Of a stretch of DNA of 44,149 nucleotides, positions 12,003 to 22,500 are shown in pieces; position 1 is the first letter of the stretch, and every line of letters begins with the position of its first letter. The notes beneath the pieces are model-generated. The model did no database searches and was not told the DNA's origin. It saw only the letters and a program-made list of their open reading frames with translations. The stretch spans positions 68,280,181-68,324,329 of the forward strand of contig JBOZIK010000001.1 of NCBI GenBank assembly GCA_051453625.1, given 5' to 3'. The position numbers were made by a program, and so were the translations under genes. This stretch comes from Welwitschia mirabilis (Eukaryota; Gnetophyta; Gnetopsida; Welwitschiales).

Positions 12003-12776
12003 ATGAGTCAGCCCATAGAAGAAAATTCTATTATAAGGCCTTCCTTCTTTGATGGAACCAATTATGGTTATTGAAAGTTAAAGATGAGGGTCTTTGTTCA
12101 ATCTATTAACCTTGAAAGATGGGAGTCTATTACTAATGGATCTTGTCTTCCTACTGTATAGGATTTTGTAACCAAGTTAGCTACTCCAAAGAGTAAGGAC
12201 AAATGGCCACTTAATAAAAAATTAGCAGTAACTTATAATTTCAAAGGACTAAATGCCATTTTCTATGCTATAGGTCTAGAATATTTTAAAAGAGTAGTAA
12301 ATTACACCACTGCTAAAGAATCTTAAGACATCTTAGAGACCCCTCATAAGGAAACCAACCTAGTAAAATAAGCTAAGCTTTAGATGCTTATCACTCAGTT
12401 TGAAGATCTAAAGATGGAAGATGATGAAGGTATAAATAATTTCTTTACAAAGCTAACAGACATTATAAATCTATGCATGACTTAGGTGAAATTACTGAAG
12501 AATCAAGAGTAGTTCATAAAGCATTAAGATCTCTACCCAAAAGGTTCGAATCCAAAGTGACTGCCATTGAAGAAAGCAAGGACCTAAATATTATGAAGAT
12601 GGATGAATTCCAAGGGAACCTTCATACATTTGAACTCAAATTTGGGGAAAAAAAATAAAAGTGTGACATTGACTACTACTCATGAAATTCTTGCGATCCA
12701 AGATGGATTTGACCAAGAACCAGAAAGTGATAATGAAGTGGTTCTTCTAGCCAAAAGATTTAGATGCTTCATGTAG
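12003..12776 (+). pseudogene. gag: gag of copia copy B (decayed)
   Basis: ATG at 12003 starts a Gag with FDGTNYGY followed by a stop where the conserved Trp of the DYW motif should be, then WESITNGSCLP, FKGLNAI and ITQFEDLKMEDDEGIN. A one-base deletion near 12470 relative to copy A shifts the frame; the domain continues in 12473-12658 with EESRVVHKALRSLPKRFESK and NIMKMDEFQG. After that come a Lys/Arg-rich stretch and a damaged CX2C...HIKC knuckle at about 12846-12890. The product would be the particle protein of the retroelement; two or more lesions make it non-functional. Confidence 0.85.
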
Positions 12777-13004
12777 AGACAGCAAGGTGGAGGTCAATCT
12801 AAGAGACCAAAAAGAAGAAAAGAGAAAGGATAATATGAAATGTAGTGCTATTCATGTAAAGATTTCGATTACATATCAAGTGTCTACCTAAACAATAGAA
12901 AAGATAATAAAAGAAAAGAAAAGAAAGTCTTGTCGTCGACATGAAACAATGAAGAGAGTGAAAGTGAACAGAACTCAGATTCAAAATGTAATGGAATCTC
13001 TCTC

Positions 13005-13394
13005 ATGGCCATCATATATGAAAAGGTATGCTCCTCTCCTTTTATTAATTTAGTTATTGGTAATAAAACGCTAAATTATATAGAAATGGAATTATATTTG
13101 GAATGTCAAAATCTGGCTCATAGAGTAAACAATTTGAGAAAAGAAAATAAAATCCTTCTAGATAAGCTTGAGATTAGAGAAAAGGAAATTGAAGATCTGA
13201 AGTATAACCTTGCCTCAACCTCCTATCATATTAAAGAAAAAATCCCTAGAAAATCATTTCCTAGCTTATTTAATTCTTATCATTATTTGTATCTTAAACC
13301 TTTGTCTAAATCAAACTCCAAAAACCCTTTAGCAAATATTACCTGCCATTATTGCAACAAAAAGGATAATTATAAGATTGATTGTATTTTTTGA
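13005..13394 (+). CDS. coiled-coil plus zinc-knuckle part of copia Gag (open, 129 codons)
   Basis: The longest intact piece between gag and protease. Residues ~25-75 form a charged coiled coil (CQNLAHRVNNLRKENKILL, then KLEIREKEIEDL), a feature of SIRE-lineage Gags that could support Gag oligomerisation. Near the C terminus (about residues 114-127) is CHYCNKKDNYKIDC, a CX2CX4HX4C nucleic-acid-binding knuckle in which the His is Asn. It is probably part of one gag-pol frame rather than a separate gene: the ATG at 13005 is internal, and the sequence resumes beyond its stop with protease at 13560. Not expected to be functional alone. Confidence 0.6.
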   Translation: MAIIYEKVCSSPFINLVIGNKTLNYIEMELYLECQNLAHRVNNLRKENKILLDKLEIREKEIEDLKYNLASTSYHIKEKIPRKSFPSLFNSYHYLYLKPLSKSNSKNPLANITCHYCNKKDNYKIDCIF

Positions 13395-13547
13395 AAAAGT
13401 TGATTTCCTCACTTCATGTTGCGGTCTAAGTTTATTTTTTCCCAAAAATTGAATCAACATACGAGCAAAAATAAATGCCTAAGGTGGATCCTAAAATCCG
13501 CAAATAAAAGCCTATTAATCCAAATAGCTTTAAAAGCAACTAATTAT

Positions 13548-16500
13548 TTTTGCTAGTATTTGGATAGTGGTTGCTCTAGACATATGATAGGTGACACATT
13601 TAACTTCATCAACTTCAAGGAATACAATGAAGAAGAAGTAACTTTTGGAGATAATGGAAGAGCTCAGATTGAAAGCATTGAAAGTGTTGATGGAGGTAAC
13701 TTACTTAATATTTACAATGTATTATTTGTCAAAGGATTAAAGCATAATTTGTTAAGCATTGATCATATTTGCGATAAAGGTCATAAAGTATTTTTTGGTA
13801 AAAATATGTATATTGTGAAACACAGTAAAACAAATCAACTATTATTTATAGCGAATAGACATGAAACTATGTATTGTGTAAATTAATCTAATAATTCTAC
13901 TTGACTCTCTTCTCATACTCAAGAAGATGTCATCTGGTATCAACGTTTAGATCATATTAGTTTTAATTCATTGAAGAAATTATGTCATGATGAGATAGTC
14001 AGAGGTCTTCCTAAAATTTTTTTCTCTCACAAAGGGTTATGTGACGCTTGCCAAAAAGGGAAACAATCGAAAACATCTCACAAAAATATTAGTGTCATTA
14101 CCACTAGCAAACCATTAGATTTAATTCATATGGATTTGGTTGTACCTATTCAAATTGCTAGTCTAATTGGAAAAAGATATTTTTTAGTTATGGTTGATGA
14201 TTTTTCTAGATTTTCATGGGTAGATTTTCTTCATACAAAATCTGATGCATATAAAAATTTCATTAAAATTTGTAAGAAGCTTTAAACTAAAAGGGATACG
14301 TAATAAAGAAAATTTGAAGTGATTATGAAAGAGAGTTTGAAAATAAAAGATTTAAACTATATTACAACTCTAATGGAATTGACCATGAGTTCTCAGCTCC
14401 TAAAACCCCTCAACAAAATGGAATAGCTGAAAGGAAAAATCAAACTTTACTAGATATAACAAGAGTTATGTTAAATGACAAGGATATTCCAAAATAATTT
14501 TGGGCTAAAGTAATGAACAAGGCTTATCATATTTCAAACAGAGTGTATTTAAGACTCGAAACTTCTAAAACTCCTTATGAGCTTTGTAAAGGAAAGAATC
14601 CAAATATATCTCACTTCAAAAATTTTGGAAGTAAGTGCTTCATTCTAAGAGATAGAGAAGAATTATCAAAATTCGATTCTAAATCTGATAAAGAAATCTT
14701 CTTGGGGTACTCTCAATCAAGTAGAGCTTATAGAGTGTTTAACAAACATACTCTACATATGGAAGAACCGATTAATATAAAAATCCATTATGTTTCAGAT
14801 ACCTCAATATCCATTGACTTTGATGAAGATCTAATTCCTTCTTGCCCTATTAATCAAAATGAAAAAAACTCAAAAGATAAGACAATCCCAAAAATTAAAG
14901 AACTCAAGGATCATCCTTTAGACTCTATCATTAGAAATGTTCAGCAAGGCATTATCACAAGAAACTCTATTAAAAATATTAATATTCATGTTTCTCTATT
15001 ATCTCAAGTGTTACCTAAAACCTTTAAGGAGGCTGAATCTAACTCTTGTTGGATAAATACAATGCAAGAAGAACTTGAATAATTCTCTTGAAATCAGGTA
15101 TGATCACTTATTCCAAAACCAACCAGAAGAATGTCATAGGCACAAAGTGGATTTCTAGAAATAAAGTAAATGAGAGAAATGAAATTACCAAGAACAAATC
15201 TAGACTAGTAGCTCAAGAGTACTCTCAAATAGAAGGAGTAGATTATGGAAACACCTCTGCACCGGTTGCTCGATTAGAATCAATAATGATGTTTCTAGCT
15301 TTTGCTTGCTACAAGAAAATGAAAGTCTTTCAAATGAATGTTAAGAATACTTTTCTTAATGGACACATTAAAGAAGTAGTTTACGTAAATAAACCTCAAG
15401 GCTTCTCTGATCCCCATAAACCTAATTATGTGTATAAACTTAACAAAGCCATATATGGATTAAAACAAGCTCCCAGAGCTTAGTATGAAAAGCTTTCTTC
15501 TTTCTTAATTTAGCATGGTTTTTCTAGAGGCTCCATTGATAGAACTTTATTTAGAAAAGTTTTGAATGATAATTTAATTTTGATTTGAATCTATGTGGAT
15601 GATATTATTTTTGGATCAACAAATGTAAATTTGTCAAATGATTTTGCAAGTCTAATGAGTAAGAGTTTGAATTAAGCATGATTGGACTAGTAAATATGTT
15701 TTTAGGTCTACAAATTCGACAACATGAACATGGTATTTTTTCAAATCAAAAGAAATACTCCTTAGATTTAATAAAAAAAATTTAAACTAGAGAATGCAAA
15801 ATGTGTGAACTCTCTAATGGCCATAAACACTAAACTATTTATTGATTAAAATGATAAGGATATAGATCAAAAAGTATATTGTAGTATTATTAGAAGTCTA
15901 TTATATCTAACAGCTATTTTCCCTAACATAGCTTTTAGTATTGGTTTGTATGCTAGGTATCAAAGAAAACCAAAGGAATCACATCTTACTGCTACAAAGA
16001 GAATACTTTGCTATGTAAAAGGTACTCTAGGATTTAGCTTATAGTTTTTAAATAATACTTCCTTAAGCTTAATAGTTTATAGTGATGTGGATTGGACCAG
16101 ATATAAAGATGAATGTAAGAGCATGATTAGTGAATGTTTCTTCTTTGGAAATTATCTCACCATCTGGTATAATAAGAAACAATGCTTTATATCTCTTTCT
16201 ACAGTTGAAGCTGAGTATATAGCTACTGGAGCATATTGCAATTAGACTTTATGGATGAAAGATACGTTAAAGGATTATGGCCTAAACATCATAGAAGTGC
16301 TAATCTTATGTGACAATTCAAGTGCTATTTAAATTGCTCACAAGCCAGTTTAACATACTCGCATTAATCACATCAATATTAGGTATCATTTTATTCAAGA
16401 ATTGGTATAAAATAAAATCATTACAGTAGAATATATTTATACTAAAGATCAACTAGTAGATATATTTACAAAACCTTTATTATCTGATTGTTTCTTAACT

Positions 16501-16566
16501 CTTTGTTATTTTCTGAGTATCAAGTCTAAAAAAGACTTGCTAAAACCAGCCTCATCTAAATATTAG
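13548..16566 (+). pseudogene. pol: pol of copia copy B: PR-IN-RT-RNase H (decayed)
   Basis: Encodes the enzymes that copy the element's RNA and insert the cDNA. Protease keeps DSGCSRHMIGD at 13563. The integrase zinc region ends CDACQKGKQ, and the core keeps HMDL, VDDFSRF and QQNGIAERKN (about 14420). The RT start at 15088-15483 is open and includes TKWISRNKV, FQMNVKNTFLNG and AIYGLKQAPRA; the catalytic YVDD is at 15592-15603. RNase H follows with YSDVDW, STVEAEYIA and CDNSSAI, and the C terminus reads DIFTKPL before a stop at 16566. At least ten stops or shifts break the frame, many at codons that read Gln or Trp in the family, such as TAG just after QAPRA. Confidence 0.9.
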
Positions 16567-16990
16567 AGTTTAGTTAAGGGGTTCAAACCTTTAATTGTAA
16601 TATAATTTTAAACCCCAATTGACATCCTTTTTAAAGTGGGATGACCACTTATCTTACAGTTTTTCTTACTGTTCAACTTTTCTCTTCACTGGGTTGACCA
16701 ATTATACTGTTAGATTGATCGATTTAATCCTAGTTTTCTTGTATCATCGTGTAGTCACTGGGTTAATTGCATACTTTTCTCAGTCGATCACTGCCTTAAT
16801 TTTCTAGTTTTCAAAATTTTACATGAGTCAACTATTCATCCATGTTTAAGTCGGTGTGTTGCAGATTTTTAAAATCCACATGTCATTTGTCTTTTTCTTG
16901 TTTGCTTTTCTCCTTCTGTTATTTTTTGAGCTTTTGGAGGGTCCCTCTTCAAATTTTTTCATGATTTTTCTTCTCATATTTGGGCTTAAA
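16567..16990 (+). promoter_or_regulatory. pol-ORF3 spacer with GGGTGACC-like motifs
   Basis: A 424-bp non-coding spacer. It holds about five words of the same type as the LTR array: GGGATGACCAC (~16639), GGGTTGACCAAT (~16691), GATTGATCGAT (~16713), a GTCACTGGGTTAAT (~16753) and CAGTCGATCAC (~16781). A 62-codon open stretch at 16619-16807 looks fortuitous. A second promoter for ORF3 is a possible reading, not shown. Confidence 0.4.
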
Positions 16991-17990
16991 ATGGCATCTT
17001 AGTAGTTAGGAGAGGGGTCCAGAAAGAGAAGAAATGAGCTAGCTATTAAACCTTCTATTATGTTTTCTTCAGGATGAGCACTGAGCAACTAAGATATTTT
17101 GAGAAGCATTTTGAAAATAGACCCATAGCTTTGGAAAGAACCTATGAGCTTATGTAATTACTAAGCCTAAGGAAGGTTTAAACTTTATTGGAGAAGGTCA
17201 ACTGGGATTATGTTCTTAATGTCTATAGCACCTACTATCCTTTAGTAATCAAGTTATTTTATTCAAATGCTACATTTGATGCCTCTCAATTTACTTTTAT
17301 TACTTTAGTCTTTAGCTAAGAAATGCACATTACTGTTGATCTCATAGCTTCCCTCACTGGGATATCCTAAGGGAACTGGGGTAAATACTAGTCCATGGAT
17401 GAATCTTTTAAGGAAAAGGATGTGGTTACTCAACATATTTATGGCACACATATCACTTGGAAGAAGACTCTTAAAGCTTCCTAGCTTCTTCTAAGATTTT
17501 GACTTCTGCACCTCATAGTGTCATACAACTTATTACCAGTTGTTGAGCATAAAGATAAGCTCTCTAACTATAGGATCTTCCTTTTTTATTTGCTAGATAG
17601 GAGAAGAGATATTGATGCTTCTAGAATCATACTTAAGCACATGGCTAACTAGCTTAGTCTCACAAAAGACGCGTCCTATCATATCCCTTCCTGATCATGT
17701 GGATTTTTCATCACTTCGACATTCCTCATCTGGCTAAATAGGAAATTCAGAAGCTTATGGGACCTATTAATCATGCTACCTTATCCAGGATGCACATATT
17801 TAAAGAACCAGCTACTTCATCTAGGCCTAAGGTTAAGGCCCCTTAAACTCTAGAGATCCTTTATCTTCTGCATCATATTGACTCCTGGACTCATCACATC
17901 AAAGCAGCACTCATTGCCAGTGGTACTCCAGTCACTGATACCTCTTAAAGTGAGGGTACTTATTCTTCTAAGTTCTCTGAGTTTAATTAA
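16991..17990 (+). pseudogene. post-pol ORF3 of the copia element, plant-transposon-domain-like
   Basis: Starts ATGGCATCT at 16991 with a basic stretch GSRKRRNELA and then, after a frameshift, MSTEQLRYFEKHFE (17074). The body contains YYPLVIKLFYSN, FITLVFS and LTGIS, the layout I associate with the 'putative plant transposon protein' domain (Pfam PF20167) and ATHILA ORF-1 type proteins. Then come THITWKKTLKA, LSNYRIFLFYLLDRRRDID and IILKHMAN, and the C terminus IKAALIASGTPVTDTS, ending at a TAA at 17988-17990. The same protein, in better frame, is on the minus strand at 43291-44149. Its position after RNase H is where SIRE-type elements carry an env-like ORF, but I see no signal peptide or membrane segment. 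Function unknown. At least eight stops, mostly TAG/TAA. Confidence 0.65.
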
Positions 17991-18319
17991 TTCTATGTAT
18001 CTTTTTCTTTGATTTCTAATTTTTCTTTATACTTCTTGTTCTTGATTTTGTCAAAAAGGAGGGAGAACAATTTGTACTTATGATGTTACTTTATGTTAAT
18101 TTTTTGATGCATTATAGAAAAAATGCACCTTTCATAATGTAATTAAAACTTTTTAAGTAATACAAGAAGTCTTTTTTATTATGAAAATCTCTTTAATTGT
18201 TACTAGATTTCTTTCATGAAAAAATCATATAAATTTATTGATTTTTAAGTTAAATGATTTGGGGGAGAACTCATATGTTAAATTATTATTTTTCTTCAAT
18301 TAATGACAAAGGAGAAGTT
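17991..18319 (+). other. 3' untranslated part of copia copy B with polypurine tract
   Basis: AT-rich leader to the 3' LTR. A purine block AAAAGGAGGGAGAAC at about 18055-18069 has a partner near 43216 in the minus-strand copy and could be a secondary purine primer. The true polypurine tract is AAAGGAGAAGTT at 18308-18319, directly before the LTR TGTTGAG. Confidence 0.6.
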
Positions 18320-18345
18320 TGTTGAGAACTCATTGTCATTGATTA
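18297..18345 (+). repeat. inverted repeat across the PPT/3' LTR junction
   Basis: Arms CAATTAATGACAA (18297-18309) and TTGTCATTGATTA (18333-18345) pair at 11 of 13 positions and leave a 23-nt loop containing most of the PPT and the first bases of the LTR. The minus-strand relative at 42942-42990 has the same geometry with a perfect 13-bp stem. Confidence 0.7.
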
Positions 18346-19590
18346 AATTAATGCGTTTTTGTAGTTAGTCAATTGTACAGAGATTTTCTAGCACTAGGCA
18401 ATCGACTCCTAAGACTGGGTGACCAATTTTTTAAGAACTATAAAACTACTTTAGAATTGGGCAACCGCATCAAGCACACCGGATGACCAAATTAATGCAT
18501 CTAAGAAAAAGACTAGTTACAGAATGGGTGATCAAGATAATCTTACTAGGTAACTGTGCTGATACCTTAGGAAGAAGACTAATTCAAGAATGGGTGACCA
18601 AGAACATATACTAGAGTAACCTAGTAAGAGCCTTAGTGTAAAAACTGGGGCAAATGCAGGCGTCTGCAAAAATAGATATGGGAAGCCGTGTTACAATCTG
18701 TTGAATTCAATCTAATAATAGCATGCGCGACCGACCAATTTTAAATGAGTGACCGCATGACAATCAATAAATCCGAAGTCTGCTAAAGATAAGGGTGATC
18801 AAACAACATCACTATGGACAACTATATACAGTTCAGAATCTACCCTTAAAAGGTCACCCAAGTCATCAAAATCAGGGTAACCAAATGAAGGTCGATTGCA
18901 TATCATTATAAGAATAACCAAACATGCATCTATTCTATACTAGGAAATCTTGGTAAATAAGGTAATCGAATAGCAAAAGGAATGATGACGAGATGTGTAG
19001 ATGATCGAGTATTGTATCTAGATCGACCGTATGAAGTACAAATGTAACCATTACATTTTTTCATCAAAAAGTGCAGAGTTCATTTCATTATCCTCAAATG
19101 GTTACCTTGTGCACCTTCACTATTTAAGATCCCTTCCAATTAAAAGGAAGGCACCCTTTTTGTAATATAAAAGATAGAAAAATAAGAACTAATATATTCT
19201 TTTAGCATTATATCTTAACAAGTAGAAAGTTCATATTTCTGATTGGTCCTATCATTGCAACTTCTTTGAAGAAAAGATTACTGCACCATTGAGAGCAAAT
19301 CTGTACATCTGTGTATTCCTCTTACTTCCTTTCTTCTGTGGTTAAGAATTAGCCATAAAATCCTTTGATGTTGTGATAGATTTTTGCTAATCCTGAAAAC
19401 CAATCTTGGAAGCTAATATATCTAGCCAAGGATAGGAGGTCTAAGGAGCTGAAGGGTGATGTCTATCCATCATTAAATATCTTGCATTTATGTTTTGCAC
19501 ATCTAATTATTTTATTTGTAGGTTGTGAAGACTTAAAAATTAATTTTTAAGATGTATTCACCCCCTTCTAGGGTCAATCCTCTACTTTCA
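18320..19590 (+). repeat. 3' LTR of the compound copia element
   Basis: TGTTGAGAACTCATTGTCAT to CTCTACTTTCA, 1271 bp. The first ~700 bp carry a cluster of GGGTGACC-like words: GGGTGACCAAT (~18417), GGGCAACCGC (~18459), GGATGACCAAA (~18480), GGGTGATCAAG, GGGTGACCAAG (~18595), GAGTGACCGC (~18747), GGGTGATCAAA and others. TATAAAAG at 19166-19173 is a good TATA box placed after this array, so the array lies in U3. Confidence 0.85.
19166..19173 (+). promoter_or_regulatory. TATA box in copia 3' LTR
   Basis: TATAAAAG with no other such word nearby, about 420 nt before the LTR end; the 5' LTR has TATCAAAG at the matching place. A likely retroelement promoter, with transcription starting shortly downstream. 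Confidence 0.55.
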
Positions 19591-22500
19591 GGTCTATTTT
19601 ATAAAAAAAATCATAAAAGAGAAAACAAGTAAACTAGAACATCTTTATTTTAAGATTATAGTAATGAAACTCTAAGTAAGAAAGATAAATAAGAGAAGTA
19701 TAGTTTGAGCATGGTTATTAAGATATAACTATTTATCTAAGACTCATATGGATATATTATAAATCAAGAAAATAAGTGATAAACTAAAGACTAAATATGT
19801 TACTTAAACTACTAAGATGAAAACTCTTACAAACATGCACATTTAATGTAAGATAAAGGAAAAAGTGTAAAAAAGTATTTCTCTTAATAAAATATTATTT
19901 TTAGGTAATGTATCTTAAGGATATTGATGGAAACATATCCTATATATTTAAATTTCCTATAAAAGTTTATTTAATAATTGTTTATAATTTAAAATATTAA
20001 TTATACCATTTTTTAGCTTGAAGAAGATATCAAAATTAAAAATTAATAATTAATTAATGAAGAAGTAAAAAATAAATTTCAATAATTTTTTATAAACTAC
20101 ATTAATAATAGGAACTTAAATACTAACTTAATTTACCTTGGAATTCTTAAAATATTATTTCTATTTCCATGATTTAATGTAAAAATTGTGAATTTTTCTA
20201 GAATTACAGTGCTATCACACTCTACTAAAATAACTATAATGTTTAAAATAATTTGAGTTTTTAAATGATTTAAGATGTTTTGGAAAGATGATTTAATTCC
20301 CTATAATTTATGATCTTCAAGTTTATAGATATCATAGTTGTCAGTTACTAAAACATAAATTAATTGCTTACTATTTTTTGCATTTATTTCCTAATGTATT
20401 TTAATAAATAAATTTCTTAAAAATTATTAGAAATCATAAAAATTACTATTTCTACATTTTCAAAATTATAACATAATACTAGACTTTAAAAAAATGACTA
20501 ATTTATACCTACTGATTAATAAGCTATGGTGTTTTTAAACATGTGCATATATTCTAGAATTTTAAATTTTGCTAAATAAAATATAGTAGCAATTTAACAA
20601 CTAATCATACAATAATTTAAATTAATAAAATAATGAATATACTAGAAAAACTAATTATATATTGTATAGCTTTATTAAATAATACTAATGCAAATCAATT
20701 TAGAAAGGAAAGCTAAATCAATTCACAAAATCATTTATGATGAGCCTTAAGATTACCATGAAGGAGTACTAGCCTAAGAGAGATTTTTAAGGATTATACT
20801 TTTTTCCTTATAAGATGGATGTAATGCATAAATAATGAAAAATATATTATCTTGTATATTAATACAAAGTAAACATGGATACCTAAGTATATAGTAAATC
20901 CCTAAAATGGTCACTTGATCATAATCATTGATTAGTAACCTCAATAACCAAGCATAAGAGACTCCTCATAACTTTTCAAATCTTTGTAAGAGCCAATGAG
21001 AGGGAGTAACATATGTTTGTGATATATCATGAACAATGATCTAATACAATATTACATAATTCTACTAAAATAATAAAAGAGACCATATGGATAACATAAA
21101 TAAAAAGCTTACTTAGAAAGATTAGTAAGTCATTGATAGTGGAAGATTAATGAATATGCAAGCTCAACAATCCTATCCTCTAAGATTTCAAGCTCCAAAC
21201 CCCACAAGCAATAGAATAAAAGAAAGATAAAAGAAATAAGGAAATGCATTTTTATGGAAGAATGAAAAGTATCTCCTTTTTTGCAAGAGAGGAAAAGATC
21301 TCTGTATATAGATAAACAAAAGACACATAGTTCAAGATCATAAGATTACATCATTACTAAAGGAAATGAGTAATACATGATATTAGAGTATAAAAAAAGG
21401 AATTATATTTATGACTCATGCACCTAATTAGGATAAGTAATTATCTTACATTAATTAGCAAGAATAATTACATGCATTATTTCCTTATGCTAGTTCCTTC
21501 TTAATCCTTCATAGGCTTATAAATGAGCTTATTTTATTTACAACATGCATCAAAAGAATAAATGCATAAATCTTAAAATTTTCATGTGGCATAATGAGAA
21601 AACCTCTTTAATTATAATGAACCCCAAATAAAAACAATTTCTATGAACTAAGTTCCCTTATACATCTTAAGAAGATAAAAGTCATAGTAAAGTAAATCTA
21701 CTCATTTATCATTCTTACTTCTAGATAAGAGTGCATGTACTTATTTACTTACTTATTTATTTTATAATACATAAAATCTATTAATCACATAACACAAGGA
21801 AGAAAATGTTTATTCATAATATAGTACACCTATCACATTTACCAAGAATTTAAATGAGTAAATAATATATAAAATATGTTATTATGTCCTCTTGAAATTT
21901 TCAATTTGTTAGTTTTATCATGTGATATTAATTTCTTACATAATGGACTCATTTAATTTTAAATTTTTAGATAGCTTTTCTTATAAAAACCTTTTAACAC
22001 AATTATTATCATTTTCATAGTGAATTATAAAATTTACAAACTAAGGTTAATTCAAAATATCATCTTACAAGAGTAATTCATCATGTAATTAAAAGCCTAA
22101 TATACTTAATATCTAAGTAATCAAGGTTTACAAAATATCAAATATGATAATATGACTGTTGAAAAAGTAATGTGTTTACTTTCCTTAACTTGTGTACTTA
22201 AAAATTTACTTAAGTGATTTTTTATTACTTATAGGTTTAGTTAGAAGATATTATGTTTTTTATAGTGTAATACATTCTAAATTTAGAATAATTTTCAATA
22301 AATGTAGACATTAATTTAGGTAGTCTATCTTTCAAAATTTGTGAAAGGTGAATTTTTATTAAAGACCATGTTTGATTTTACTAAGGATTTCATTGTAGTT
22401 TTTCCTAAATACTTACATCAAAATCATTCTATAGCCTTTTATGTGAAAAACCATGTAATGCAGTTAACTTGTTCTCAAAAGATTTGTATCAAATTTTTTG

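Larger units (their letters stand above)
6662..19590 (+). mobile_element. compound Ty1/copia retrotransposon (SIRE/Maximus-like), LTR-A-LTR-B-LTR
   Basis: The block holds three LTRs (6662-7919, partial 11541-11937, 18320-19590) and two internal copies in the same orientation. Copy A (7920-11440) runs from PBS into RT and stops at a 100-N gap. Copy B (11938-18319) is complete from PBS through gag, protease, integrase, RT, RNase H, an extra ORF and PPT. Domain order PR-IN-RT-RH is Ty1/copia; the gag wording, the coiled-coil/zinc-knuckle part and an ORF after pol point to the SIRE/Maximus lineage (from family knowledge). Flanks of the outer LTRs are TGTCT and GGTCT, a 4 of 5 match compatible with an old target duplication. 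By eye the outer LTR tails resemble each other more than either resembles the inner one. Confidence 0.8.

Noticed and set aside
16619-16807. 62-codon ORF between pol and ORF3
   Set aside because: Coincides with the motif-rich spacer; Phe/Tyr/Leu composition expected of T-rich DNA.
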